Shown: piece after piece, positions 31,244 to 41,564 of the stretch
Layout: every line of letters starts with the position of its first letter
Position numbering within the stretch: the first letter of the stretch is position 1
Assembly (NCBI RefSeq): GCF_000283155.1
Contig: NW_004454181.1
Location: forward strand, 17,697,732 to 17,761,731
Reading direction: 5' to 3'
From: Ceratotherium simum simum
Lineage: Eukaryota > Chordata > Mammalia > Perissodactyla > Rhinocerotidae
Length of the DNA: 64,000 nucleotides
The notes under the pieces: generated by a model
The model's input: only the letters and a program-made list of their open reading frames with translations
Told to the model about the DNA's origin: nothing
Databases searched by the model: none
Program-made: the position numbers and the translations under genes

Positions 31244-33523
31244 GAGTGAAGCTAGACCCCTATCTTACACCACTCACAAAAAATGAACTCAAAATGGGTT
31301 AAAGACTTAAACATAAGACCTAAAACCATGAACCTCCTAGAAGAAAACATAAGAAAAAACTCCTTGACATTGATGTTGGCAATGATTTTTTGGATATGAC
31401 ACCAAAAGTACAAGCAACAAAAGAAAAATTGAAGTGGCACTACATCAAAGTGAAAAGCTTCTGCACAGCCAAAGAAAGCATCAACAAAACAAAAAGGCAA
31501 CCTATGGAGTGAGAGAAAATATTTGCAAATTATTTATCTGACAAGGGGTTAATATCTAAAATATACAAAATACTCATACAACTTAATAGCAAGAAAAAAA
31601 AAAGATTAAAAAATAGGCAGAGGAACTGACTAGACATTTTTCCAAAGAGGACATACAAATGGCCAACAGGTACATGAGAAGGTGCTCAATATCACTAATC
31701 ATCAGGGAAATGCAAATCAAAACCACAATGAGATATCACTTCACACCTGTTACAATGGCTATCCTCAAAAAGATAAATGTTGGTAAGGATGGAGAAAAGA
31801 GAACCCTGTGGTTGATGGGAATGTAAATTGGTACAGTCATTATGGAAAAACAGTATGATGTTTCCTCAAAAAATTAAAAATAGAAGTACCATATTGAAAC
31901 CAGCAAATAGTTAGCCATTGATGATTAAGCGGCTAGTAACTATGGGGGATCAGAATTGGCCAACTCAAAATATGTATCTTCCTGAAAGACACTTAGACCC
32001 CCACCCCTACTAACTGACCAAAGGAATTTGGGATGAGAGGCCTGCCCCCAGAACAGGCCATCACCATAGACATCTCCCACTATCTGGGAGGGTCCTTGCT
32101 AAGCCCGTTCTTAGTTATGGTTACCCTTTGTAAGACACATTTACATTTGTAAAGGAAATCTCCATTTGTAAAGGTATCTTCTTCCCTGTACCAGGAAGAA
32201 GGAGGGGATGGCCTTACCTAGAAATTTATCAAAACAGAAGGCAAGGACTTAAATCTGCACGATAAACTTACCCATTGTTAACTGTGCTGTTTAGGCAATA
32301 AGCTATCTGACTACCACTAGGTTCCTATAGATAATATCTCCCCAGAGCCTGGGTCACCATGGTAATGGGTGTTTGAACTATTTTTTTCAGGAATTGGAAC
32401 CCCTTGTCCACTTCAGGCCAGTTGAGACCACCAACCTCTCAACTGGGCCCACACAAACATATGTCCAATAAGCAACATTTTTATGTCAAGAGGTTAAAAC
32501 TCCACCCTTAGGGTGTGCTAACACTGCCATTCTGTGAACATGCATCCTACGAAGAGGCATGAAGCCTGACTACGCTTGAGCAGATCATCAATTACCTCAT
32601 GTCTCCTTACCTCCAATCATTTCAGACCACCTTGCCCCCTACCACATGAGTATCACTGAGACACTAGTTGTGGGGAAGCAGATTTGAGATTCATTCTCCC
32701 TTTTCCTCAGTTGGCTGCCTTGTGATTAATAAACTCTCTCTCTCTGCTGCAATCTTGTCATTTCAGTGCTTGGCTTTCTGGGCAGTGGGCAAAAACAGAC
32801 CTGGTGCAGTAACAGTATGATCCAGCAATCCATTTCTGGGTATATATCCAAAGGAAATAAAAATTAGTATTGTGAAGAGATATCTGTACTCCCATGTTCA
32901 TTACATCATTATATACAATAGTCAAGATCCGGAAATGACCTAAGTGTCCATTAATGGATGAATGGATAAAGAAAATGTGAGATACACACACATACACACA
33001 CACACACAAAATGGAGTATTATTCAACCCTAAAAAAAGAAGGAAATCCTGCCATTTGCAACAACCTGGATGAAAGAGGATATTATGCTTAGTTAAACAAG
33101 CCCAACACAGAAATACAAATGCTGCATGACCTCTTTTATGTACAGAATCTACAAAAATCAAACTCATAGTAACAGAGAGTAGAATAGTAGTTACACGCAG
33201 CCGGAATGGGGAAAATGGGGAGATGTTGGTCAAATGGTACAAACCTTCAGTTATAATATGAACAAGTCCTGAAGACCTAATGTAAAGCATAGTGACTATA
33301 ATTAATAACACTACATTGTACTTGATATTTTCTAACAGAGTAGATCTCAAGTGTTCTCACCACAAAACAAAAATTGTATCTTTGTGAAGTGATGGGTATG
33401 TTAATTAGCTTGATGGTGGTAATCATTTCACAATGTATAGGTATATCAAAACATCTCATTCTACACTTTAAATACATATAATTTTTATTTGTTAATCATA
33501 CCTCAATAAAGCTGGGAAAAAAA
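31244..33523 (+). mobile_element. LINE-1 ORF2 C-terminus and 3' UTR, sense, split by a solo LTR
   Basis: 5'-truncated L1. 31244-31894 holds decayed ORF2 C-terminal coding sequence (AAAATGGGTTAAAGACTTAAAC, AAAAGCTTCTGCACAGCCAAAGAAAG, TCATCAGGGAAATGCAAATC, GGCTATCCTCAAAAAG). After the LTR it continues with TGATCCAGCAATCCATTTCTGGG, GTGTCCATTAATGGATGAATGG, TTCAACCCTAAAAAAAG and the 3' UTR with GTAGATCTCAAGTGTTCTCACC, ending at CAATAAAGCTGGGAAAAAAATG. It is interrupted by stops and frameshifts; a (CA)n run sits at 32985-33008. Confidence 0.88.
31895..32814 (+). mobile_element. Solo ERV LTR (class-I-like), 920 bp
   Basis: Starts TGAAACCAGC and ends GCAGTAACA (TG...CA). It cleanly interrupts L1 ORF2 between ACCATAT and GATCCAGC. 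Flanking 4-bp ATAT (31891-31894) and GTAT (32815-32818) fit a 4-bp target duplication with one substitution. It carries AATAAA at 32728-32733 followed by a CT-rich stretch and GTGCTTGGCTTTCTGGGCAGTGG, as in gammaretrovirus-like R/U5, and tandem-like ATTTGTAAAGG copies (about 32150-32175). No internal viral coding region remains. Confidence 0.8.
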
Positions 33524-33979
33524 TGTTCAGGTGGCAAAACTAGCCAAGGAAGAGGAAGTCTTCCAGATTTCACATTGCCACAGCAGCGACCATGACCCTC
33601 AGGATCTCCACTGATTTCTCTTTCTCCTAGAAGTGCCCCTCCGGGAATAGGAAGCCAGATTGACAGCCTACTTGCAGACGTGGCAAAAGCCTCTAGGAAA
33701 AAAGAAAAGGACTTTGATGGCAGCTCACCTAGAAGAGGCTGTTTCCTCTCAGGAATTTTAGTTATCTACCTATCTTTGCTTCCATACCTCTCCAATGTCT
33801 CTTAAAAAATAGTATTTCTAAATATTGATTCTGTTATGCACGGTTGCTGCATAGAAGCAATGGCTTCTTACTACTTATTTTATCCTACTTAGTTACATAA
33901 TTTCTCCAATGAATTTGAGGAGGGAAATTTCTGCATAACTTCCCTCTCAGCTCCTCACCAGGTCTCCATCTTGAAATCA
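33524..33979. other. Single-copy DNA, nothing recognised
   Basis: No repeat, RNA gene or exon supported. Confidence 0.5.
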
Positions 33980-35610
33980 CAAAGATTTAGTGAGTGCTTA
34001 TTAAATACCAGACACTGTACTAGGTTCAGGTCATACAAATGTACATACAACACATATATGGCCCTTGCCATTACAGAGCTCATGATTGAGTGGGAGAGTT
34101 ACATATTTTTTTAAATCAGCACACAATTTAAGAAGTTAAGTGCTGTGAAGGAAGAGCATGATGTAAAAGATTGTAAGAGGCTACTGATTTAGATTGCAGT
34201 GTCAGGTAAATCCTCTCTGAGGCAACAATTAAACTGAGACCTGAAAAATAAGAAGAAATTATTCCAGAAAAGAGTGAAAATGAGATAATTTCAGGGAGAA
34301 GAAACATAATATGTAATAATCTGAAGCGGGAAAGTGTGATATTGCGATTTGTAATCAGAAATACATATTTGGTCTTTGTTTCTGGCACAGAGCTCCTAAA
34401 ACCCTTGGAATTTCCTAAGTGATGAGAGCAATAAAGGTGTCATTTGTTATATTACTGAGGTGACTTTTGGACCACTCCTAAGGATGGGGGCTGGCTGCCA
34501 GGAGAACCAACCAGGTGATTAGAGGTTGGAACTTTCAATCCCACCCCCTTCCACCTCTAGGAAGGAGAGAGGGGCTGGTGTTTGAGTTCAGTCACCAAGG
34601 GCCAATGAGCTAATCAATCATATCTGTGTGATGAAGTCTCCATAAAAACCCAAAAGAAGAGAGTTCGTAGAACTTCCAGGTTAGTGAACACCTGGAGATT
34701 GGGGAGAGTGGTGCGCTGGTAGAGAGCACGGAAGCTCCCCTCCCTTACTCATACGTTGCCCCATGCATCTCTTCCTTCTGGCTGTTCCTGAGTTATATGC
34801 TTTCATAATAAACCAGTATTCTAGTAAGTAAAATGTTTCTCTGAGTTCTGTGAGCCGCTCTAGCAAATTAATCAAATCCAAGGAGGGGGTCGTTGGAACC
34901 TCCCATCTATGACCATTTGGCCAGAAGCACAGGTGATAAACTGGGCTTCTGAATGGCCTCTAAAGTGTGGGAGGGGCAGTATCGTAGTACTGAGCCCTTA
35001 ATCTGTGGAACTTGATGCTATTTCCAGGTAGATAGTGTCAATATTGATTTAAATTGTAGGGCACCCAGCTGGTGTCATGGAGCATTGCTTGGTGTGGAGA
35101 AAACCCCCCACACATTTGGTGACCAGAGGTGTCAGAAGTGAAGTGTTCCGTGTGAGTAGCAAAGGAGACACAGGAGGTGGAAGACTGACGTTTTCCAATA
35201 CAGGAAGATATAGTTTTTATTAAGCATTTGAAAACATGCAAGCTTGAGTGAGAAGGAGCATGTTAGCACTAGATGAAGCTAACATTGGAGGCAAAGACCA
35301 GGTCATATAAAGACTTATGATCATGTTAAGGTTTTATGTTTTAACCATTGAATAGCTTTAAGCAGTGAAGTGTCAATTTGCTCTGTGGAGAATGGGTTGG
35401 AAAAGAGGAAGACTGAACACAAGACATGGATTAGGAGGCTACTGAAAGTGTCCATGTGAAAAATGACAATGACTTTGATTAAGATGGTGGCTGTGGAGGT
35501 GGATAACTGGTTGGATTTGAGATATATTTTAAAGGTGGAATCAATAGGACTTGGAAGCAGAACAAACAGGGAAATGAGAGAAAAGGAGGTATCAAAAGTT
35601 TGGCTTAAAA
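33980..35610 (-). repeat. LINE-2, antisense, split by an LTR
   Basis: Left part 33980-34338: GAGTGCTTATTAAATACCAG, GGCCCTTGCCATTACAGAGC, AATTAAACTGAGACCTGAAAAATAAG, AATCTGAAGCGGGAAAG. Right part about 35240-35610: AGACCAGGTCATATAAAGAC, AGCAGTGAAGTGTCAATTTG, TTAGGAGGCTACTGAAAG and GGTGGCTGTGGAGGTGG. Together they are consecutive parts of the reversed L2 consensus, separated by the LTR at about 34340-35210. Frames in it have no coding capacity. Confidence 0.75.
34340..35210 (+). mobile_element. ERV-type LTR, sense, family uncertain
   Basis: A placental LTR-type sequence: GAGGTGACTTTTGGACCACTCC, TCCATAAAAACCCAAAAG (TATA-like), TGCATCTCTTCCTTCTGGCTG, CATAATAAACCAGTATTC (poly-A signal), GTGAGCCGCTCTAGCAAATTAATC, TAGATAGTGTCAATATTG, CATTTGGTGACCAGAGG. 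It interrupts an antisense L2. No perfect target duplication was fixed. A solo LTR, as no internal viral genes follow. Confidence 0.7.
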
Positions 35611-35629
35611 ATATAAAAGCTTATATTTT

Positions 35630-35815
35630 GTTTATGTGGATTTTACATGCATTATCTGATTTAATCCTCACAATAATACAATGGGAACAACATTATTATC
35701 CCTTTTACGGATAAAGAAAAGAAGGCTCAAAGGAGTCAAGTGGACTGTCAGTTGTTAATCCAGTAATTAATCCACAGCTGAGACCAGAACCAAATTCTAT
35801 AATACTGGTCAGAGG
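35630..35815 (-). repeat. MIR SINE, antisense
   Basis: GCATTATCTGATTTAATCCTCAC, TATTATCCCTTTTACGGATAAAG and CAGCTGAGACCAGAACC match MIR in reverse. Confidence 0.8.
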
Positions 35816-36004
35816 CTCTCTTTCTGTATATAGTTTTACTACTACGGTATGTATTTAAGAAATGCCAGAGAGGACTCTTGTGGCAATTATCAGAGAGTTG
35901 TTTTTTCTGCCGTGTCCTCTGTCACTACAAAAGTCCCAGCCAAACCCATCACCAAGTAATTCAAAGCCAATAATATGCAGCCGATAATAAAAATAATATT
36001 AATA

Positions 36005-36215
36005 ATATTAGATGAATTTTATTGACACCTTCACAGTCTTTCAACCCTTTCACATGCTTTATCTCATTTAATTGTCATAATAATCTTTTGGAATAGATAC
36101 TAATATTAACCCATTTTAGATGTAAGGAAACTGAGGCATAGAAAGATTGAATAATTTGCCTGAGATGACAAAACAGGTAATTGGTTAAGCCAAGAGTCTG
36201 CACTATGCTGCCCGT
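36005..36215 (-). repeat. MIR SINE, antisense
   Basis: CATGCTTTATCTCATTTAATTGTC, TTAACCCATTTTAGATGTAAGG, AAACTGAGGCATAGAAAG and AAGAGTCTGCACTATGC are MIR in reverse. Confidence 0.85.
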
Positions 36216-36428
36216 TATGAACTCCAGAAGAAAATGTTAACAGTGAAAGCGTGGACAACAAGACCATATGATGGCAAGTAAACTGAATTCAGACTACAAG
36301 ATCAGCGTTCCAGTTCTGGTTTTGTCACTAACAGTAGCCTTCAATCCATTCCTCACCCCTCAACCCCTGCCTCACCTCTGGCCTCACTTTCTACCAATAA
36401 AATGAAAGGCTTTTATTACATTAGTTCT

Positions 36429-36675
36429 TTTGTGTGTGTGTGTGTGTGAGGAAGATTAGCCTTGAGCTAACATCCACACCAATCCTCCTCTTTTTGCTGA
36501 GGAAGATTGGCCCTGGGCTAACATCTGTGCCCATCTTCCTCTACATTATATGTGGGACACCTGCCACAGCATGGCTTGATGAGTGCAGGTGCATAGGTCC
36601 ACACCCGGGATCCGAACCCCAGGCCACTGAAGTGGAGCGCGCGAACTTTAACCACTACGCCACCAGGCTTGCCCC
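36429..36675 (-). mobile_element. ERE SINE, antisense, full length
   Basis: (GT)n tail 36430-36448, then GAGGAAGATTAGCCTTGAGC, CATTATATGTGGGACACC, CCGGGATCCGAACCCC and a CACCAGGCTTGCCCC head. Flanked by TATTACATTAGTTCT (36414-36428) and TATTACATTATTTCT (36676-36690), a 15-bp duplication with one mismatch. The 158-codon open frame across it is a repeat artefact. Confidence 0.96.
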
Positions 36676-36690
36676 TATTACATTATTTCT

Positions 36691-37284
36691 AGGGTTCCTG
36701 TTCTTTTTGTTTTTTCTGTCTGCTTATAGGAAATCACATTTTCAAGAGTTGGTTAATATAGTTTGTGTTATACCAGCCAATCCCTTCACTGACCATCCTC
36801 AACAAATTTTCTCCTCAGGCTTGAAAACCTCCCACTCCCCCAGAGCCCCGAGTTTCTTAGACAGTTCTCAGCTGGCTTCCAGGGTGCTTGAGAAACACCA
36901 GCTCCACTGATAGCTTGGCAATTAACTCATCCTGCTAGCACACTCCCTGTGTTAAAGCGCTAAATTGCGGAGGGTGTTTATCATATGTCAGGCTGACAGC
37001 CTCCTGCTGTCGGCTTTGATTTGCTAAATACCTGCAAAAGATTTGGTGACTGGAACACCTGGTCTGCAGAACAGGCTGTACCGCAAAGCTGCAGGCAGCA
37101 TCTCAAGAGGATCCTGCACGCCGTCCTCACACACCCCTCCTCTCTGCTTTTCAGAGAGAAGTGAAGAGAAAGGGGCAGCACCTTAAATAATCCAAAATAG
37201 ACTTTAGTCTGGACTGAAATGGTTAAGGGAAGTAGGAACTCACCTCCAGCCCTCTGCCCTGGCTGATGCTATAATGATAAACTA
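36691..37284. other. Single-copy, relatively GC-rich block
   Basis: Repeat-free sequence with higher C+G than its surroundings (36780-37180), including AGGCTGACAGCCTCCTGCTG and TGCAGGCAGCATCTC. No exon is recognised. Its character is compatible with a conserved non-coding element, which I cannot test. Confidence 0.35.
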
Positions 37285-37455
37285 ATGAACAATTATGATG
37301 TGCTTATTACTAAGTACCAGGATCTATGCCAAATACATTACCTGCACAAAATTACTTAATCTTTATAACACCCCAGGAGTTTAAACCACTTGCCCCCCAT
37401 CATCCAGCAGGTGAGTAGTATTGCAGAATTGGATTTGCCTGGTTCAAATCTCAGC
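37285..37455 (-). repeat. MIR SINE, antisense
   Basis: GATGTGCTTATTACTAAGTACCAGG, ATTACTTAATCTTTATAACACC, CAGCAGGTGAGTAGTATTGC and TTGGATTTGCCTGGTTCAAA fit MIR in reverse. Confidence 0.75.
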
Positions 37456-37559
37456 TCAGCCTGACAACTCACCATCAGGCCTCCCAATTCCTTCCCACTG
37501 CCCTGTTCACCACACCCCAGGCATCCCTGTGCTTTCTGAAAGGTAGTAATGAGTTAGCA

Positions 37560-37830
37560 AGCAAAATACTTTCTGTTGGGTTTTTTCTTCTCAGTTATAT
37601 AATTCCGCTGCTCAATCAGAGCACAATGGTCCTTAATCAAGCTGTGAAGAAGCTATAGTAAGTCCCTTGGACCCTTGATTAGACAATAGGAGAAAGAGGT
37701 TTGATGAGTGGCCAATCAGAGCATGCTTTTGAGACTGCTATCCCCTCTGTATAATGCTGACTCTGGCTCCACTCAGTCCACCTTTCAATTGGGAAGTTGC
37801 AAGTCAACGGTCAATTGGCTCAGCTGGACA
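37560..37830 (+). promoter_or_regulatory. CCAAT/TATA-like cluster (possible promoter-like sequence)
   Basis: Two copies of CAATCAGAGCA lie exactly 100 bp apart (37613-37623, 37713-37723); the second is a GGCCAATCAGAG CCAAT box. CTGTATAATGCTGACTC follows about 40 bp later, and ATCAAG/TTGATTAGAC motifs lie between. The spacing is promoter-like, but no transcript or exon is seen downstream. It could equally be an eroded LTR. Confidence 0.25.
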
Positions 37831-37894
37831 TAGTATTTTATTTAAATAATGGGAACACCAAAAGCCAGGTATCCCTGCTACTACTTATAATTTG

Positions 37895-38062
37895 TTGGAG
37901 TCAGACATACCTGAATGAAAATGTCATTTTTTGCATATACAAACTCTGCCATCTTGGGCAATTTACTTAACTTCTCTGGACCTCAGTCTTCATTTGTAAA
38001 ATGGAGATTAATAATAGGACTTACCTCAAAGGCTTGCATGAGGATTAAAATGTAAACTTAAT
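37895..38062 (+). repeat. MIR SINE, sense
   Basis: GGAGTCAGACATACCTGAATG, CTTGGGCAATTTACTTAAC, CCTCAGTCTTCATTTGTAAAATGG and CATGAGGATTAAAATG are in MIR order. Confidence 0.87.
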
Positions 38063-38074
38063 AGGGGAAAGGAA

Positions 38075-38290
38075 GCATAGGGCCGTGAAAATGCATGTGC
38101 ATTTGAATCTGGTGTCTGAGACTTCAAGACACTGAATAAGTCTCCCAGTGTCTGTGAGTCTATGTTCTTTGTCTGTAAATGGGAATAATAACACTGCTTT
38201 AAAGTTTGTGTGAAGAACCAAATGAGATGATGTATGTAAAATGCCTGGTGCAGCTCCTGGCACAGAGTACTTGCTCAGTTAGTGTAGTTC
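38075..38290 (+). repeat. MIR SINE, sense, immediately after another MIR
   Basis: GCATGTGCATTTGAATCTGG, TTTGTCTGTAAATGGGAATAATAAC, CCAAATGAGATGATGTATG and CCTGGCACAGAGTACTTGC. Same orientation as the MIR ending 12 bp upstream, either by independent insertion or duplication. Confidence 0.85.
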
Positions 38291-39284
38291 CCTCTGTTCA
38301 CATGCATTCATATTTTAATTCATTAATTTTTTTCACTCACATATAAACTAGATGACTTTACCAAGTCGGTAGAGAAGAGAATATTAGTTAATTTGGTTGA
38401 TGAACAGGAACATCACTCAGAAGTTCAGTGGGTTTGATATCTTTGTAGACCAACTAGTTTCCCCCAACTTTTATAGTTATGAACTATGGACTTCAGCCAC
38501 ACAAATGCATATGGGTCAGAAGTGGTGTAGTTGAAAGGTGTCAACCTGTAGTCACAATGACAAAAACAGCTCACAAATACTGGTGAGCAGATATCATCAC
38601 AGCGTGTTGATTCTGTGTGTGCAGAGCAGTGTGATTTTTCTCTTGCATTTTGTAAGCTGGAGTAAGGAACACACTGAGGCCAAGTCTGTCCTGGGAAGAC
38701 GGGGCATTCACTGGTGGCAAGTAGTGCCCTGCTGTTTCTGCCCCTTCCCAAGTTAGGGCTCTTAGAGGATTTCAAGGTCCTACAATTGACCAAATTTTTT
38801 CCACTGTTTCCCAGTTCTTTCATTCTCCTTAAGTGTAAAGTTATTTGACTTTATTCAATTGGGAGTAGGTAATTGTAGCTTTTGGGAAGTATCAAAAATG
38901 TTTCCATGCTGGGTTTATATAAAATGCAGTTGCAATGGCCCTTGGGAGAAAGGGGCTCGAATTTGCAGAGCACGTGCACAGAGTCCTTCTGCAGCACCCT
39001 CTAAAGAGTCAATCCTGAAAAGACACGTGGACAACTATTTCTTCCAGGAGTTGTCTGCACACATGAGGCATCTGGAAACAGGCAGATGTCTTATTCTCAA
39101 AAGCTAACTTAGAGGCCAAGAGAGGAATGTGGTAACCTCAGAGCCCTGATACAAGAAAGCCTCGTAGGTCAGAGGCCAATACCCAAATTACAGGTGCAAT
39201 AATGTACCTGTGATTTGAACCGCTAAAACATTGTAACAAAACAAAGAGATCTGTAGAAAATAGACGATCTGGTCAGCCGAAAAA
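38291..39284. other. Single-copy DNA, nothing recognised
   Basis: A 132-codon minus-strand frame (38425-38823) overlaps plus-strand frames and has no recognisable domain; chance is likely. Confidence 0.5.
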
Positions 39285-39500
39285 AGTACTGGATTTAGAG
39301 TCAGAAGACCCTGATGAATCTCCCAGCTGTGTGACCTGAAATGTCATCCATCCTCTCTCTTCATCAGCTTATTTGTCTATGAGAGAGGATACTGATGTCC
39401 ACCTCAGCTGGGTTTTGTGAGGATTGAGTGAGATAATATACACAAATCCCTGGACTGATTTCTGGCACAGAGCAGGGACAAGTGCATAGTAGCTTTTTTG
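39285..39500 (+). repeat. MIR SINE, sense
   Basis: ACTGGATTTAGAGTCAGAAGACC, CAGCTGTGTGACCTGAAATG, TGTGAGGATTGAGTGAGATAATA and TCTGGCACAGAGCAGGG. Confidence 0.87.
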
Positions 39501-39614
39501 ATTCTCGATTTCTTATGGGGAAAAGATGACTCTTTCAAAGTGTTGCAGATTTTAAAGCTTGTCTTCTGTCCTCCTTGTTTAAAAGGAACACTCAGACTTG
39601 GGTATTAAGTGAAC

Positions 39615-39810
39615 TAAGGCCCTTTTTTGAACATTTACTACATGCAGGCATGAAGCCAAGCAATTGATATGTATTCCAACATTAAGAGGTGCCTTCCATT
39701 ATCACCTCCTTTTCACAGATTAAGAAACTGAGGCTCTAGCTTTAAGTACCTCCATCAATGACCCAGTTAGGAAGTAGCAGAATCAAGATGGAATCCAGAT
39801 CTACCAGGAG
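39615..39810 (-). repeat. MIR SINE, antisense
   Basis: CATTTACTACATGCAGGCATG, CACCTCCTTTTCACAGATTAAG, AAACTGAGGCTCTAGC and AGTAGCAGAATCAAGATGG are MIR in reverse. Confidence 0.82.
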
Positions 39811-40295
39811 AGCCAATACACTCATTGGCTGCACTTTTTAGCTACAAATTCTTGGCTGCGTGGCCTCGTTTATCCCTACTTGTTTTTTTCCCTCTCCCTG
39901 ACCTCTTTTTATAATCTTTTCTACAGTAAAGCCTTAACTCATTTGGGATTTGTAAGCATTCTGATGTGGCAGCTACTGCTGGACATGTTCAACAAACACT
40001 TTCTTCATATCCTGTGTAAGTAAATGGTGCTGTGGGTGCATTTGAACTACCTAGGGAAGCAAACTGTCCTCAGGCATCCCTGAGGGCATTGGAAGTACTC
40101 AGTCAATACATAGGCTGATTATCCGTGTTCTTGTTTACTCACTAAATCATCACCTCAACTGGGCAAAGGTGTCAATCCTACCTCAGTTCCTGTCTGCCTA
40201 TGACATCGAGCTAGAAGTACCTGTAGAGTTGCCTTTGTCTGTCTCCTTCGTATTTCACCAAAAGACTCTGGGCCTAGAGGTGACAGTGGCCATAC

Positions 40296-40319
40296 AGTAG
40301 CAGCAGCAGCAGCAACAGT
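40296..40319 (+). repeat. (AGC)n trinucleotide repeat
   Basis: Short AGTAGCAGCAGCAGCAGCAAC run, continued by imperfect TCATAGTCATAG and CAGCAGCAAC to about 40346. Confidence 0.8.
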
Positions 40320-40344
40320 CATAGTCATAGCGGTCACAGCAGCA

Positions 40345-40515
40345 ACATCGAGTGCTCACTGTGAACAGGGTAGAGCGCTAGGTACTTTATTTGAGCTCTT
40401 TCATTTAATCTTCACAAATAGCTATGAAAAACAGACATTATTTTTATCCTCATTTATAGGTGAAAAAAACAGAGAGGTTAGATAGTTTATTCAAGGTCAA
40501 TTAGCTAAGAAGTAA
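40345..40515 (-). repeat. MIR SINE, antisense
   Basis: ACATCGAGTGCTCACTGTGAAC, CTTTCATTTAATCTTCACAAATAG and CTCATTTATAGGTGAAAAAAAC fit the MIR 3' half in reverse. Confidence 0.75.
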
Positions 40516-40736
40516 TGACGTTAACGTATTTACACAGTGTGTACCACTGAAATATAAAATAGCAACTGCATCTTAAAAGCATTGCTGCATTGGATTCCCT
40601 CAGGCTACCTCACTGGAGTTTGGTGGGTGACTATTTTCTGAAATGTGCAAAATCATATAAGTGAGACAGATATAATTCATTAAGCGTGAAAAACGTAGAG
40701 AACAACTGTGAATGAGGCCATTCAAACTTCTGTGAA

Positions 40737-40947
40737 CAGGGATCAGCAAACTGTGGGCCATATCCAGTCCATCAGTGTTTTTATAAACAAAGTTTTATTG
40801 AAAGTCAAGCCCATTCATTTATATATTGTCTGTGGTTGCTTTCTTGCGACAGTGGCACAGATGAAGAGTTGCAACAATGAGTTTATGGCCTGCGAAAGCA
40901 AAAATATTTACTATTTGTCTCTTGAGAGAAAAGTTTGCGAACGCCTG
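40737..40947 (-). mobile_element. hAT-Charlie-type MITE
   Basis: Terminal inverted repeats CAGGGATCAGCAAAC (left) and GTTTGCGAACGCCTG (right). The interior has AAACAAAGTTTTATTGAAAG, ATTTATATATTGTCTGTGG, GAGTTGCAACAATGAG and AAAATATTTACTATTTG, as in the widespread mammalian MITE that begins 'GGGTCAGCAAACT'. A clear 8-bp target duplication was not found. Open frames across it are not genes. Confidence 0.85.
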
Positions 40948-41131
40948 GCCTAGAACATCGCCAGTTCTAATGATGTCTTACATTCCTCCCAGATCACATG
41001 CCAGCATCCCACTGCTCCTCAGAGGTAACCACTATTCTAAATTTTGGGTGTACCATTATCTTGCTTAGTAAAAAAGTTTCAGCACATATGTATTCATGTA
41101 CAATAATTTATATAGTTTTGCTTGCTTTTTT

Positions 41132-41425
41132 TTTTTTTTGTGAGGAAGGTCAGCCCTGAGCTAACATCCATGCTAATCCTCCTCTTTTTGCTGAAGAAGA
41201 CTGGCTCTGCGCTAACATCTATTGCCAATCCTCCTCCTTTTTTTTCCCCCCAAAGCCCCAGTAGATAGTTGTATGTCATAGTTGCACATCCTTCTAGTTA
41301 CTGTATGTGGGACGCGACCTCAGCATGGTCGGAGAAGCGGTGCGTCGGTGCATGACCGGGATCCGAACCCAGGCCGCCAGTAGCGGAGCGCACACACTTA
41401 ACCGCTAAGCCACGGGGCTGGTCCC
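41132..41425 (-). mobile_element. Composite ERE SINE, antisense, both tail types
   Basis: From the 3' end: poly-T; then the first-type tail (GAGGAAGGTCAGCCCTGAGC, CTGGCTCTGCGCTAACATC); then the second-type body (TTTTCCCCCCAAAGCCCCAGTAG, CACATCCTTCTAGTTACTG); then box B CCGGGATCCGAACCCAGGCC and head CGCTAAGCCACGGGGCTGG. 13-bp target duplication TGCTTGCTTTTTT at 41119-41131 and 41426-41438. A single duplication pair around both tail modules shows they moved as one unit. Confidence 0.93.
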
Positions 41426-41530
41426 TGCTTGCTTTTTTAAAGGAAACTTTTTATTGAAATATGTACATTGAGAAAGGCACAAACCATAAGTTTGCAGCAG
41501 GTGAAATGTTTACAAAATAAAAGTCGTACT

Positions 41531-41564
41531 AGTGGTGGTAGTTGTGGTGGTGGAGGAGGTGTTG
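41531..41564 (+). repeat. (TGG)n-like simple repeat
   Basis: GTGGTGGTAGTTGTGGTGGTGG, then GAGGAGGTG, inside the antisense L1 3' UTR. Confidence 0.8.

Noticed and set aside
36434..36910. 158-codon plus-strand open frame
   Set aside because: Its first part is translated antisense ERE sequence (including the GT tail) and the rest is unique DNA without protein features.
38425..38823. 132-codon minus-strand frame
   Set aside because: No recognisable domain, overlaps a plus-strand frame, and lies in ordinary AT/GC-mixed intergenic sequence; chance cannot be excluded.
40708..40953. 81-codon frame at 40708-40953
   Set aside because: Lies over a hAT-Charlie MITE with inverted ends.
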